Shown here: positions 21,640-43,130 of the stretch, piece by piece
How positions within the stretch are numbered: position 1 is the stretch's first letter
How the letters are laid out: each line of letters opens with the position of its first letter
Source of the DNA: Xanthostigma xanthostigma
Taxonomy: Eukaryota > Arthropoda > Insecta > Raphidioptera > Raphidiidae
DNA length: 64,000 bases
Assembly (NCBI GenBank): GCA_963575645.1
Contig: OY754466.1
Coordinates: 7,728,001-7,792,000 of the forward strand
Direction: 5' to 3'
Notes under the pieces: model-generated
Told to the model about the DNA's origin: nothing
What the model saw: only the letters and a program-made list of their open reading frames with translations
The model's database searches: none
Position numbers and translations under genes: made by a program

Positions 21640-24191
21640 GGACAAATTTCCCCTACGGCGGGACCGCAGTAGGGCTACAGCGTCGATAAATAAAAGAGTG
21701 ACACGTAATCGTAAAGCGTACGAATCGAATCACTCTGATCATTTTAATGGACGAGTACGATTGTGTTATCCTATTTTAATGTAAATTGTTCGACTGGAAA
21801 AATTGTTTTGATTAAATCGATTTTATTAAACCGTGCACTTCGAAAATCATTTTATGATTTTTAAAACGAATTTATATAGAAACGTTTTGTTAACGTTACC
21901 AATAAAATTTTCATGAAGTTTTTGTGTTCGGGATTGTTTACTTGTCCAAAAAAATGATAGAATAAATATTAGTGAGATTTTTTCTGTTTATTTATATTGT
22001 TCGTTTTCATGTCTTTTTCCTTTTTTAGTGTGATTTTTATTTAATTGCATGAAAGGCGGCATTAGTCATTAATTTATAAGTATTTTAACAAATTTTTATT
22101 TGGTCAGTTTTATTTAAAATTGATTTGCAATTGTTTTTACAAACGTGTATCGTTAAAACAAACTTTAATGGTTTAAATATTCTCAAGTTTAAACCATTAA
22201 ACGGCTTAACATTTTTTTAAGGAAGCTTTTGGAGCGTTTTGACACAAAAATAACCGTGTGTGTAAAAGTATTAATATTTAATATTTTGTGGGTATTGATC
22301 ATTTATATCCAGTTACATTCGATAAGGATGAAGATATCGCGATTGCTGTGAAGTTAACACTCTAACTTCACATCAATCCTAAAAAAAATAATCATAACAG
22401 CTTCTAATCGAATGTTTAACGATTTTAGAAAATTCTCAATATTACCTACACAAATAATTATTTAGGACACTCACTTTTCAAAATACAAAAAATGTATATT
22501 CATGTTTAATTTTCTAACGTATTTCACAGTATTATTTTAAAAGCAATTTAGTGTTAATTATGATTTACAATTGAGACTTTGTTTTTACTTCGATGTTTTT
22601 TTTTTTTAAATTTATTTGTAAAACGTAACGTTATGTTAATAAAAGGTACCTGAAATGGTATTGAATATTGCACTACCTTTTTTTTATTATTCTATACTGT
22701 ATTTTCAATCGAGACTATTTGGCATCAAGGTATTATCGAACATTTAATGCTGGAGTATCCCGTTGAATTTTTACTTTTTACATCAAAGTAGTATGGTACC
22801 CAATAAAAAACATATTTTAAAAATTTGTTTTTGGAACACACAGTATTAAGAAAAGCAAAATAATCGAAAAAAATAACGCTTTTTGTAAATTAGTCATTAC
22901 AAAATTATGATAAATGTATGTGATTATGTTTATTTTCACAGAGGAACACCAGTGCAACATTTGCATAGGAATTTTTAAAATAACGGTTTGTTTGTCCCAA
23001 TTTTTTTTTTTATTATTTTGTGTAATTATGCTTACAATTTTTTCACAATAGTTTGCAAAACGGGCGAATAGCTTAACTGATCCATTTTTACACTATCATA
23101 ACTGGAACAAAACTTAATATTTCGAATTGATGGTGTAAGTAGTTATAACCCATAACCCCACTTTTCGGTTTTGCATAACCTCACTTTTATCCACTGCCAT
23201 GATTTGATGTTCCTCCGTGAAAAAAGCTATTATTAGAAATTGTAAAAGATTACAGGTAACCAATGAAATCTAATTGTAATATTGTTAAAAATAATAAATA
23301 TCGGTGTTAATTTTAAAGTATTTATTGTTGTTAAAAGTTATAGAAAGATTGTGGAATAGCTAAGAAGTTTCAGTGAAAAGGAAGAAATATTAGCAACAGC
23401 ATTGCAATTGAAGCAATGATGTTTTTAAAACAAATTACAAAAAACATGATATTTCTGTAACAACGTTTAAATAAGTACTTATTTGTGTAACGATAAAAAC
23501 GTGTTTTTTTGCACACAATAGTATTTTATTTTTATTTATTGTATATCATTTTATTTTTAAATCGACAAATATGGTACTTTTAACCCTACATTACCGTAAA
23601 ATACATTGAAAATGATAATCTAGGGTTGAACGAATACAAAACAAAAAAACGAAGATCTGCAGTAGGGAATATTATATTTTAAAAACTATAATATTTAAAC
23701 TAACAATAAACGAATGAATGAAGCATGTAGTTGAATAAAAACTGTTAAATAATTCATAATTAGTTTTTTTTTTTTTGGTCGTTTTTATTACCGGTGATGG
23801 CAGTTTGTTTTTAGTGTTTCACACTAAAATAGGAAAAACGGAGCACTCACTACGGTGTCTGTCCGTCCATCCAAAAAAGGCAGTTATTGCCGTCACATTA
23901 CTGGAAGTTGAAATTTAGGCCACTCGAAAGGGTTCTGCACCAAAAACATATTTTGTTAGCACACCCATCCGCATGTAGTGATTTAAAACAGACCTCTGTC
24001 ATGGGAATAAAAAAATAACCGCACAACTGATCTGAATGAAATTTTGTACGCAGGCCATATTTTATGACATGGTTTAAAACAGAAGCTACTTTTAATACCG
24101 ATCCATTAAGCATCTCCCGAGAAATTAAGTTTATTTTCTGTTTGTTATGCTTCAAGATGAACTGAGTGAAGAAATCTAACCAAAAGAATAG
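21640..24191. other. Malic enzyme 3' flank, gene-free
   Basis: After the 3' UTR the sequence is AT-rich without exons. A perfect hairpin, AATGGTTTAAA / TTTAAACCATT, lies at 22167-22199. 23820-24160 looks like a diverged transposon scrap but has no definable ends. Confidence 0.5.
21901..21906 (+). promoter_or_regulatory. Candidate poly(A) signal of malic enzyme
   Basis: AATAAA lies 262 nt after the stop codon and is followed within 30 nt by a GT-rich stretch (tttttgtgttcggg), as expected for a cleavage element. A second AATAAA near 21962 is an alternative. Confidence 0.55.
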
Positions 24192-24202
24192 TAACGATGT
24201 TA

Positions 24203-24944
24203 TAGATGGAGAGCTGACTACGGAGAAAATGGGTGACTCGGTGCAGAGCTGAAAATTTGCAGAATAATAGGAGATAGTACAAGTAAGTAGGGAAAAAATT
24301 TCCAGAAGGCTAGGCGGAAGATAAAGAGCCGCCAGAAGGCGCTAATGTTGCGAAAAATCAGTGCACTTCTGGCAATTTCTATACTTATTCTGTAATTCAA
24401 AACTAGATTATATATTATATATATTATACATTATATAGTTATAAGGGCATACTGAAAATTCAAACATGATATAATAATTACATTCGACAAATATTCAAAA
24501 TTATTTATGACATTTTGAAAGAAATAAAATTAATCGTCATATATTTTCATTAATAAAATTACGTTGTTATAACAATAAAATTACGTTGTTATAACAACGT
24601 AATTTTATTAATTTTATTTCTATCAAAATGACATTAATGACATCATTTTGAATATTTGTCGAATGTAATTATTATATTATCATGTTTGAATTTTCAGTAT
24701 GCCCTTATAACTATATAATGTATAATATATATAATATATAATCTAGTTTTGAATTACAGAATAAGTATAAAAATTGCCAGAAGTGCACTGATTTTTCGCA
24801 CCATTAGCGCCTTCTGGCGGCTCTTTTATCTTCCGTCTAGCCTTCTGGCAATTTTTCCCTACTTACTTGTACTATCTCCTATTATTCTGCAAAATCAGCT
24901 CTGCACCGAGTCACCCATTTTCTCCGTAGCCAACTTTTAGTCCA
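24203..24944. mobile_element. Long-TIR foldback element with 11-bp target duplication
   Basis: Arms of about 365 bp are near-perfect inverses (for example CTACGGAGAAAATGGGTGAC against GTCACCCATTTTCTCCGTAG), with the centre near 24570. Identical taacgatgtta flanks lie at 24192-24202 and 24945-24955. Long arms plus a 9-11 bp duplication suggest a Mutator-like foldback; this is inference. No transposase is present. Confidence 0.85.
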
Positions 24945-24956
24945 TAACGATGTTAG

Positions 24957-25056
24957 GTCGTTATCATGTTATACTCTACAAACCAACGCCACCTTCGTTG
25001 AGCGTTGGTTTGATTTAGAAGATTTTTTCAGCGTACTCAAAATAATTAAAAAATGG
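24957..25056 (+). other. Possible 5' untranslated exon with hairpin before KDM5
   Basis: A strong donor (ATGG|gtaagtac) follows at 25057, and an acceptor-like tract ends at 25170 (cttttctaattttacaag). The stretch holds a 10-bp perfect inverted repeat, AAACCAACGC / GCGTTGGTTT (about 24980-25013). This is inferred only from splice consensus; no promoter motif was recognised. Confidence 0.25.
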
Positions 25057-25192
25057 GTAAGTACTAAAAAATAGTAAATTTTGTTAACACATGTTTAAAA
25101 TACATACACTGATAAGAATCGCCTGTTAATTAATTTTGAAATTATTGTATGCTTTTCTAATTTTACAAGTCCTCGTAAAAAAAGTCTGAAAA

Positions 25193-26239
25193 ATGAGTGC
25201 TTCAGAAGGCTTACCAGTCGAAACCAAAGACGTAATAGTATCTGAGGTCGAAACACAATTGCGCGTTAGAATGATAATAAATGAAAACAAGTAATACAAT
25301 CCTTTAATTTTAATAATATTTTAATTTTCTCATCAAGTTTTCGCAACAACAATGGCATTAACTGTCACACTACGCCACTGTTAATGTTATCTCAGTTGTC
25401 AAAATAAAAAATCGTTTCAGGTGTCAAATTAATTTCTCAGAATGTAATTCAATATAATTACACAATTAAATTAATAAAGTGGTATGCTAATGTTCGATAT
25501 TTTTAACTACTATTAAAGTACCTCTGTGTTAAAATTATTACGTAATATTTTTTACTTTTAATTTACGCTCGCGGAAGCGTTATCAATTTTTAAAATACCA
25601 GATCAGTGCACAATACTCTAATTATAAAATATACAAAAATTATTCGTACGACAATTTTCTTGTGGTTTGGCAAAGCGACTTTTTAACAAAAAGTACTTAG
25701 GTATTGGTAAGTAATACCTATATCTATATTTATTGATTATTGCAGTGAAAAACTAATTCGTAAATGATAAGTAGTGCATTGGATATTTGTACTTAATATA
25801 TTTAATACTAAATATAGTAAAAACTCAGTTTTTCTAATAAAAATGGATCCAACCGGTATTTTATGATATAGGTAAAATACTGTTAGTTTTGATTTAGTTA
25901 ATTAGTATACCTATATATGACGTAGTAGTTTCTAGTTTTCTAATCAGAAATTAAGCTACAGTTCAATTAATATTTACAAATGTGAATAAATAATAACACA
26001 AGTTATTTATCCAATAAACTGTATCTACTTTTCTGGTCTCTAACATCAATTTTAGTAGCCATTATTGTTCTTTACGAAAAAAAATTGAATATTAATAAAC
26101 AATAGATTGTGTCAGTGTCTCAAGAAAACAATTCTGTCGTGTAAGCTTTCAAGAGAAGTTAGTATAAAAATTTAATTAAAAGGTTGTCTTTTCAATTTTC
26201 AGATACTTAATTGTTCTACAGTTAAAAAAAGAGTGTTGA
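25193..26239 (+). CDS. Possible spliced upstream ORF (44 codons) in the KDM5 5' leader
   Basis: ATG at 25193 opens 32 codons to a plausible donor at 25290/25291 (AA|gtaata). Joining to the acceptor at 26202 (ttttcaattttcag) keeps the frame and adds ...KYLIVLQLKKEC before TGA at 26237-26239, 19 nt before the KDM5 ATG. The read peptide begins MSASEGLPVETKDVIVSEVE and has a normal amino-acid mix. I do not recognise it. It may be a separate small protein on a dicistronic message, a regulatory uORF, or a chance product. Splice sites are consensus-like, but no transcript evidence is visible. Confidence 0.3.
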
Positions 26240-26258
26240 ATAGATAAAATAAATAAGA

Positions 26259-36032
<9,774 letters not shown>

Positions 36033-36054
36033 TCCAGTCACTTTAGAGTTTCAC

Positions 36055-37466
36055 CTCGGAATGAAACGGAATAAGCTGCTGAATATTTGTATAAGCCTTT
36101 ACTTTGGCATTCTTAATATTGTCTTATAAGGTCACGTGTGAGCGTCCTTAGATATTCAAGGTCAAAGGTTGCGAAAATCAGTTTTTTGGAAATATCTCGC
36201 TTTCTTTGTCCAAATCGTATTTGCATTTACTATATTATAGAGTATAAGATTCTCTACAAATTTCGTCTTAAGGAGGTTGAGCCGTTTTACGAAGATAATG
36301 AACAAAATCTGAAATAAAGTTTTTTTAATAGATTTTTTTATGACAAAATTTTCTGTAAAAAAATCCAAAATCATTAGGAGATTTATAAAGTAAAAAATTA
36401 AAAAAAACTTTTACATGTAGTCTTATGGAAAATATGTCAACCTAGCATGTAAACGGTACATTTTAATTTTTTGCAAATAACCAAATAATGTCAGCAGTTC
36501 CGAAAACTAACTATGTCAAGCATCGATTTCTTACGCATATTTTAATATTTTTTCAAATTTAATTAGGAGACTTTTAATCAATAAAAAAAAATTATTAAAC
36601 CTTAGCACTTTTCGATTATGGACTTTTATTCTTGATAAATTTAACAATTTTAAATGAATTTTCAACTTTTTAATGATGTAATTTTAATTTTTATTACTTC
36701 CAATTTCTTTTTTTAATTATTTACTGCAAAAAATATGTAAAATACAGATATTTACATAAATTTATTTTATCTAACCTAACTTTGTACAAAAAATTCAAAA
36801 GTCAGTCCATTAAGTAAAATACTGAAATAATTAATAATATTAAAAAAAATTATTTATTTATGCCCTTATGACAATAATTTATTGGTATCACCAACTTATA
36901 CCCTTTTGTAAAAATTTATTATGGAAAAGTTACCACTTAAAATTCGACTTACTTTTGATTGGAACTGTAACGCATCAACCTCCTTAACCAATTTTTTATA
37001 CGTTTAACCGTTTTTAAGTTATAGGTAAATAGCGCAATATCAATCGCGAACCCCAGTCCATATAAATATGAATTATATAATTATAAATATAGTGTATTAA
37101 ATAGTTAATTAATTAATATTTAACGAATAATTAAGTTAAAAAACCGTACTATGAACTGGGATTCGCGATTGACCTTGGCATGTATGGCTGAACGCTTCAC
37201 ACTCTTCGCGCTCTATCCTCAAAAACGGTTAAAATTGTTTGAGACGAAATTTGTAGAGAATTTTATACTCTACAACTTTTATAATAAATGTAAATACGAT
37301 TTGAGGCAAAGGAAGCGAGATATTTCCAAAAAACTGATTTTCGAGACCTCTGATCTTGAATAGCTAAGGACGCTCACACGTGACCTTATTAAACTTTTGA
37401 GATAACATTTAGAATGCCAAAATAAAGGTTTTTACAAACATTCAGCTTATTCCGTTCCATTCTGAG
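36055..37466. repeat. Inverted-repeat element starting 23 bp after the KDM5 stop
   Basis: Left arm (36055-about 36300) and right arm (about 37215-37466) are inverses at about 80-85%, for example CGGAATAAGCTG, GGTCACGTGTGAGCGTCCTT and TTTTTTGGAAATATCTCGCT. An inner inverted pair, AATCGCGAACCCCAGT / ACTGGGATTCGCGATT, lies at 37049 and 37155. The KDM5 3' UTR must run into it. Confidence 0.85.
36313..36318 (+). promoter_or_regulatory. Candidate poly(A) signal of KDM5 inside an inverted-repeat arm
   Basis: AATAAA lies 280 nt after the KDM5 stop, followed by a T-rich run. It lies at the inner edge of the left arm of the 36055-37466 inverted repeat, so the 3' end may be supplied by that element. 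Confidence 0.4.
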
Positions 37467-37755
37467 ATTGTCCCCCTTGTTTAGCTTATTTGACTGCACC
37501 ATCACAGCAGCATTGATTGAAAAATTCGATAAAGAAGAAATGAAAGAGTACCGGACTTTTTTCCGCCATCTGATAGCACCTGTAGAAAGTCAGGTATGTG
37601 TCATTCAAATGTCAGTAACGACTAAATCGCAGTTTTGTATTTATAAAAATTACAGCATCGATCAGAAAAAATGACTGAACACAAACCGTTAATCACTAAA
37701 TGTTTGACACATACCTTACTTGCCCACTAGCGTCATCTGACGAATAAAACGGTAA
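37467..37755. other. Unassigned ORF-like stretch
   Basis: 37481-37594 reads LFDCTITAALIEKFDKEEMK and on to a donor-like CAG|gtatgt. It could be an orphan exon or transposon scrap; no partner exon found. Confidence 0.2.
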
Positions 37756-37920
37756 GTTCGTTCCAAGCAGCCGCAAACGGTAATAAAGCCGTACACAGTC
37801 TTGTTACTGCGCAATACTGTCTTGCGCAGTATCGATTTTTGAGCTAGTGCGCAAATTAGTCTTGCGCAGTGACAAGACTGTGTACGGTTCTATTACCGTT
37901 CGCGGCTGCTTGGAACGGAC
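37756..37920. repeat. 165-bp palindrome
   Basis: GTTCGTTCCAAGCAGCCGC...CCGTACACAGTCTTG is mirrored by CAAGACTGTGTACGG...GCGGCTGCTTGGAACGGAC. Confidence 0.85.
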
Positions 37921-38207
37921 CTGGTAGCTCTCGTGAATTAAATCGATTTTTTACCTGCTCTAAGTTATATGAAAACTTATTTTTATGAATGTAAAATTCA
38001 TATATAACTTTTTTTGAGATACACCGAATCTTTATAAGTTGGGTTTGATAGTGATTTTTAAATTATGAATTAAAATTTATTTGTTAAAGTAGTATTAAAA
38101 TTAAAAATGGCTCCGTTTGCACACAAAAGAGCTGTAACTTAACAATTAATGTAAAACAGTGTCCCAATAACCGACCTCTACAAAGAAACTTTTTATTTCG
38201 TGACTAT

Positions 38208-38345
38208 GTTACGGTTAATACAAGAAAGTAGTTTATTCGCGAATTAACCGGCTAATACCCGAATTAACCAACGTCAAGGATTGGTTAATTCGGGTAATTA
38301 GCCAATTAATTCGCGAATTAACTACTTTCTTGTATTAACCGTAAC
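38208..38345. repeat. 138-bp palindrome
   Basis: GTTACGGTTAATACAAGAAA is mirrored by TTTCTTGTATTAACCGTAAC; inner repeats of GCGAATTAACCGGCTAAT and CCGAATTAACCAA. Confidence 0.85.
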
Positions 38346-38806
38346 AACTATATTAATATAGAAATAGACCAGCAACACTAACTTCACAATTGTTGTCAAG
38401 ACCTCTAGCGACACGATGTTCCAGTGGCGGTCAAGCTAAGAACTAAAACTTTTAAATATAATGGCGCTGCTATGGGAACGCCATGTAAACAACAGTTGGT
38501 AATTATAGTCTTTTTTTTAATGTAAGAGAATATTATGTAAAATTTTTAAAATTCAAGTTATTGGCATTTTTGATAGATGCAATTTTTAAAACGAGTAAAG
38601 TTTAACTTACAACCCACATAAATTTCAAAGTAAATCTGATTTCAACAACTAAACAGCAACCAAAATAACCAGATCTGCTATCTCACACAGAAAAAACGGA
38701 CTATACAACTGTATAAATCCCGTTTTACTGGGAAAAGAAGGTGCAACTAGCTGTCCATTTCTATTAAATAGCCAAAGATCCAGACTTGTCCGGCGGGATC
38801 ATAATA

Positions 38807-39320
38807 CAGTAGAGACGCGTTAATCCGAACCTTCATAATCCGGATTCTTTGGTAATTCGGACAGTCGTTTGATAGTATTATGTACATTGTAGTCCGGATT
38901 TTTCCAGTTTCAGTAATCCGGATCATGATACTTAGTTATTGAGTAGCTGTACCGGCACTATTTGCGTCAACACTATTGGCCGGCGGTGTGTTACAAACAG
39001 TTTCATACATATTTGTTGCCAGAGAAGTGAGAGAAGTTAGGTGGTTTTAGTATGTATGTAGTCGTTGTCAAACTTAGATAGAAATACATAGAGAACGCAC
39101 TATGGCGCCGCGTAAACGATCACACGTTACTTTATCATTGCAAGTAAAAAACGAAATTCTTGACAAATTAAAAAAGGGAGCCTCAAATAAACAGTTAGCC
39201 GCAAAATATGAGCATTTTAGTTTGTTTTCTTGATTATTAAAATTACATCCAGTAATCCGGACATTTTGATAATCCGGATCAGCTGTGTTTTAATTAGTCC
39301 GGATTATCGCGTCTCTACTG
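38807..39320 (+). mobile_element. pogo/Tigger-type element, copy 2, with transposase N-terminus
   Basis: CAGTAGAGACGCGTTAATCC / GGATTATCGCGTCTCTACTG flanked by TA. ATG at 39102 opens MAPRKRSHVTLSLQVKNEIL then KGASNKQLAAKYE, the CENP-B-type helix-turn-helix start of pogo transposases. It is lost after about 40 residues. It landed in the left end of family O copy 1. Confidence 0.88.
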
Positions 39321-39321
39321 T

Positions 39322-39651
39322 ATTTAATACCCTCTATATTGATGACAAAGATCGGGAGAAAGACTTAAACACTACGGTGCAGATATTTATACGTCTGTCT
39401 CATTTATTATACTCTTGAGTTTCATGCGCATGTCCGTGAATGGAGCATGCGCGTCAGTTTGCATATGGAACTAGGCTGTGAAAGGGAGGTGGCTTGCTCT
39501 ATTCCACTTACTAAGTGCCCCACTACAGACGCGACACTTGCGCACAACGGGTCAAGTAAAAAGAAAGAGACAGAAAACAGTCATTTACTGTCTCACTTCA
39601 TGGGCCACGCTTCCACTTACGGCCGCTAGCAATATAGACTTATTAAATATA
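39322..39651 (+). mobile_element. Family O MITE, copy 1
   Basis: TIRs TATTTAATACCCTCTATATTG and its inverse (AATATAGACTTATTAAATA). It shares CACTACGGTGCAGA and GGCCGCTAGCAATATAG with 51948-52291. Confidence 0.75.
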
Positions 39652-39852
39652 TGATAGGGATACTCGCTGTATGCGACCAGATATCAAAATAATGTAGAAA
39701 AAATAGGATTTGGTTAATTTAACTGTTTATCAGTTTATTGCTTATTGAAAGATAATTTTCAAAATATTTATAACGTTTATATTTTATTACAATACTGTAT
39801 GGCACAATAAAATTTAATTCTAATTAAAGGCAAATAGGCGATATATAAAGTT

Positions 39853-40207
39853 TTTTGAAGTGAAAACTTCTTTAGCGACGTTGTACACTTTTTTTGTAAT
39901 GGGTAAAAAATGTTAAACTCGCGTCAGGTCAGTAAGAACTGGGTGAGCGAGAAAACTCTCTCTTTTATTTATACAACGTTAGACATCTAGCGTTGAAATA
40001 TCGTACATAAAAATGCAATCTATGATACAAACCATTTTGATCAAAAATTCGTACAAGGAAAACTTTTATTTATACAACGTTAGACATCTAGAGTTGAAAT
40101 ATCGTACATAATTGTGCAATCTATGATACAAACCATTTTGATCGAAAATTCGTAAGACGTTAATATTCAAGTTTTCACTTCTGCCGGCACTCCCGGAGTG
40201 CAAAGGG
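39853..40207. repeat. Family EE element with internal 104-bp tandem duplication
   Basis: GAAGTGAAAACTTCTTTAG at the left and AAGTTTTCACTTC at the right. Inside, TTTATTTATACAACGTTAGA to TTTTGATC occurs twice (from about 39962 and 40066). A weaker relative lies at 43664-43903. Confidence 0.6.
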
Positions 40208-40266
40208 GTTTTTTTTAGAGGATTTTATTTTACGTGCAGACGAAGTTATGCTTTTGTTTCTACTAT

Positions 40267-40406
40267 AGCTCTGTTCCAATCTCTCTGCGAACGGTCACAG
40301 AACCGTCAGTCATGCGCAATAGCAAAACTGTATCAGTTTTGGAACACGTTTTAGCTACTGCGCATGAGTGTGACGGTTCTTATCGCAGATAGGTTGGAAC
40401 AGAGCT
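40267..40406. repeat. 140-bp palindrome
   Basis: AGCTCTGTTCCAA...GAACCGTCA...ATGCGCA is mirrored by TGCGCATGAG...GACGGTTC...TTGGAACAGAGCT. Confidence 0.8.
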
Positions 40407-41089
40407 TATTATTATAAATTAATACCATTTATGTGGTACATGACATGCGCATTAGAGTTAGTGTGCTTGCAAAAATAATTAGTATTGATATAACTCATTT
40501 GTTTTTTGTTTTTTTTTTTTAATTACGAAAAATTTACTCCTATTTTATAGTTTTTGTGTTCAGCATTTGTGATAATTTAATTTAAGAATAAGAAATGTCG
40601 CCATTAATAATAACTCTCATATAAATAAATTCTTTTTACAAAAAAATAATAATAATGATGTAATAAATAGTTTATTTGTGTTTATTAATTGGCGACAAAC
40701 GATTATCGTTCTGTTTTTGTTTTGTACTTTAATTCTTATTACCTCACATAATTATTTAAGTGTGCAATGTACCCTTTGTTTTGTTTTCCACATATATTTT
40801 TTTAAGTTTAATAAAAGTGCGTGAAGAAACTATTTCAAATGTCTATGAGTATAAATCTATACGTTCGTTGCACAAACCAAATGTCGATCTAAAGCGTCTA
40901 GAGTAGATTCATTCAAAAATCTGCTCTATGTTGTCCAACTGACCTATTTTAATGATGAGCTCTAGTGATTTTATGGTAAAAAGAAATGATTTAAGCTTCT
41001 AACGGTTAAGAAAACGGATTTCAACCAACATAAGTCTTTACGATCGACCCTAAATATAGATAAATTATGTCTAAACAAATTTTGACAAA
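40407..41089. other. Gene-free stretch
   Basis: AT-rich; nothing recognised. Confidence 0.4.
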
Positions 41090-41275
41090 AATAAAGAATA
41101 GTTACTTCTTACCACAACAGTTTTATTAGCGGATGTACATTTCGGGAGCTATGCTCTCATCTTCAGCAAACACTAAACTGTACATCCGCTAATAAAACTG
41201 TTGTGGTAAGAAGTAACTATTCTTTATTTTTGTTTCAACCTCAGTGCTCTTAATATTTGTATTAAATTTTGACAA
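41090..41275. mobile_element. Element D, copy 2
   Basis: AATAGTTACTTCTTACCACA direct and inverted arms enclose one hammerhead-like motif on the minus strand (41177-41126: CTGAAGA, GAGAGC/GCTCCC with one mismatch, GAAATGTAC). Confidence 0.75.
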
Positions 41276-42757
41276 GCAAGTCGAGTCGTAACAATTTTTC
41301 AGGTACGTGTTAGTTAAAATTTATAAAATATTGAAAGACGTATCTCAATAATTTCCTATTTTTTATTCCAAAGTTTTAAATTGAAAAATGTAATTTTCAT
41401 TTTAAAGAAAAGCAATTTTTGAGATACGACATTCGGTCTGTACAACGACGTTTAATTTAAACATGCTTCATGCTTTCCATAATTCGCCCCCCAAATATCA
41501 CAAGCCTCTTTTCTTAAACATTTATCATCACACGATTCTTGTAAATACGGTACACCCATCTTACCTCTGTGTCTGAAACAAAAAAAAATCACCAGTGTTA
41601 AGCCCACGAAGTAAAGCTATAAAGAAGTTCAAACCATAAAGATATAAACAGCACATGGCTAGTTACATAAGGGTATCGTTTTCCCCGCCATCCCCTCTTC
41701 AGTTAACGATCTGTCAACGAGCGCTCATGAGAGAGAGAGAGAAAGAATGATACGGAACGATTGCAGCGTTCTCTCTCTGAACACTTTCACTTATGGCAAG
41801 CATACCCGCTAGCGTACTCTAGTACTTATATTTCTATGGTTCAAACGCATTATTGAGTAAACAGTACGTCCGAACATCAGTGTTCACAAAACTGGCCGAG
41901 TGCGAGTCGGAGTCGCTCACCGAGGGTTTGCCGTCGGAAAACTGTCGTCCCCATACATCAACATAGCCATAGGTCGCGGTTAGTTTAGCAACTACAGATA
42001 AACTGTTTATAATCGCAAAAAAAAATTGTGATGTAACTACAAATTTACGGTTTTCGGATTTTTACCTTTACTTGTGCTATGGGCTATGTGCAAGGAGGCG
42101 GAGTTACAAATTTTTCGATGCAAGCGTTTGTGGTGAGCACTAGGGGAAACTTCAAGCTCAAATTTTCCGTATGTCAGTGAGCAATGTTTATTAAAATGAA
42201 AGTAGTTATAATTTTATGAAGTTTTTTAATTACAAAGAAAACATAGGAAATCTAAGCGATCTGGAAATGCTTGTTGTGTTCCGGGCTGTTGCGCTGATGG
42301 CGATTTATGTAAAATAAAGACCATTGGCGTCCTAATTTGACGTTCCGCTGTCAGTGTAAACGAATTAGCATCAGTTTTTCTTATTACATTTTTTTTTTGA
42401 CACACCATGGCCAACTAAAGTTTTTGACTTATTACCTTAGAAACATGCGATTTCCATAAAAAGTGAGTTCAATTATTATAAGGGTTCCTTTTTTTTGAGG
42501 TACGGAATCCTAAAAATGAACTATTTGTGGATGGAAAAATCATGACAAAGTGTATATCGTTTGAACTCCTTCTATACTAAGCGGTTAAATCAATAGACCA
42601 ATCAGAAAAAAAAACCTCTATTAATTTGAGGTTAAACATTATCAAACGCATTTTTTCATTGGCTAAGCGGCATAGGAGACACTGCGTGAGAAGTAGGAAC
42701 TAAAAATTTGAAAATACGTGATAAAATCAGTTGAAAATAGACGAGTCTGACTGTATA
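41276..42757. other. Gene-free stretch with repeat scraps
   Basis: 41783-41850 matches 5875-5945 in reverse. 42260-42300 (+) reads GNACCVPGC, loosely THAP-like. No exon recognised. Confidence 0.35.
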
Positions 42758-43065
42758 ATACCCGTCACGGATCTAAAAGGTTCGGAAGTTAGTCGCAAAG
42801 GCACATTTTAGAGCCGTTGATACTCCCATCATCTCCCAGCTACCTGCACGGAACGTGCGCTCGTCGGTGATTGGCCGTGATCGCTCGTTGCCTTTGTCAC
42901 TTGTCGCTTTCCTGCTTCAAAGTACAGTCGAGTACGCTGTTGTCAAGTTGTTATTGCTATTTTAGTTTTGTTGAGTTGCAAGTCTTTAGTTTTTCAACAG
43001 GCTGTACAAGCGCAAGGCCGCATTCGCATCTAACTTCCGAGCCTATTAGATTCGTGGCACGTATT
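42758..43065 (+). mobile_element. Family K element, copy 2, beside the sphingomyelinase 3' end
   Basis: Near-identical to 17773-18076, ends AATACCCGTCACGGATCTAA / ...GATTCGTGGCACGTATT. It starts 66 bp beyond the stop codon of the minus-strand gene, so it probably lies in or next to its 3' UTR. Confidence 0.8.
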
Positions 43066-43130
43066 ATACATAGAACACATAAGTAACAGTTTCTTAAAAT
43101 TGAATGTGATTAGATCATCGAAATTAATAG

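Noticed and set aside
37481..37594. Orphan exon ending in CAG|gtatgt
   Set aside because: No partner exon or known domain; listed only as an unassigned stretch.
42232..42310. Possible second THAP start (GNACCVPGC)
   Set aside because: Only one short cysteine cluster, no following FHRFP-type segment, no start codon in context.
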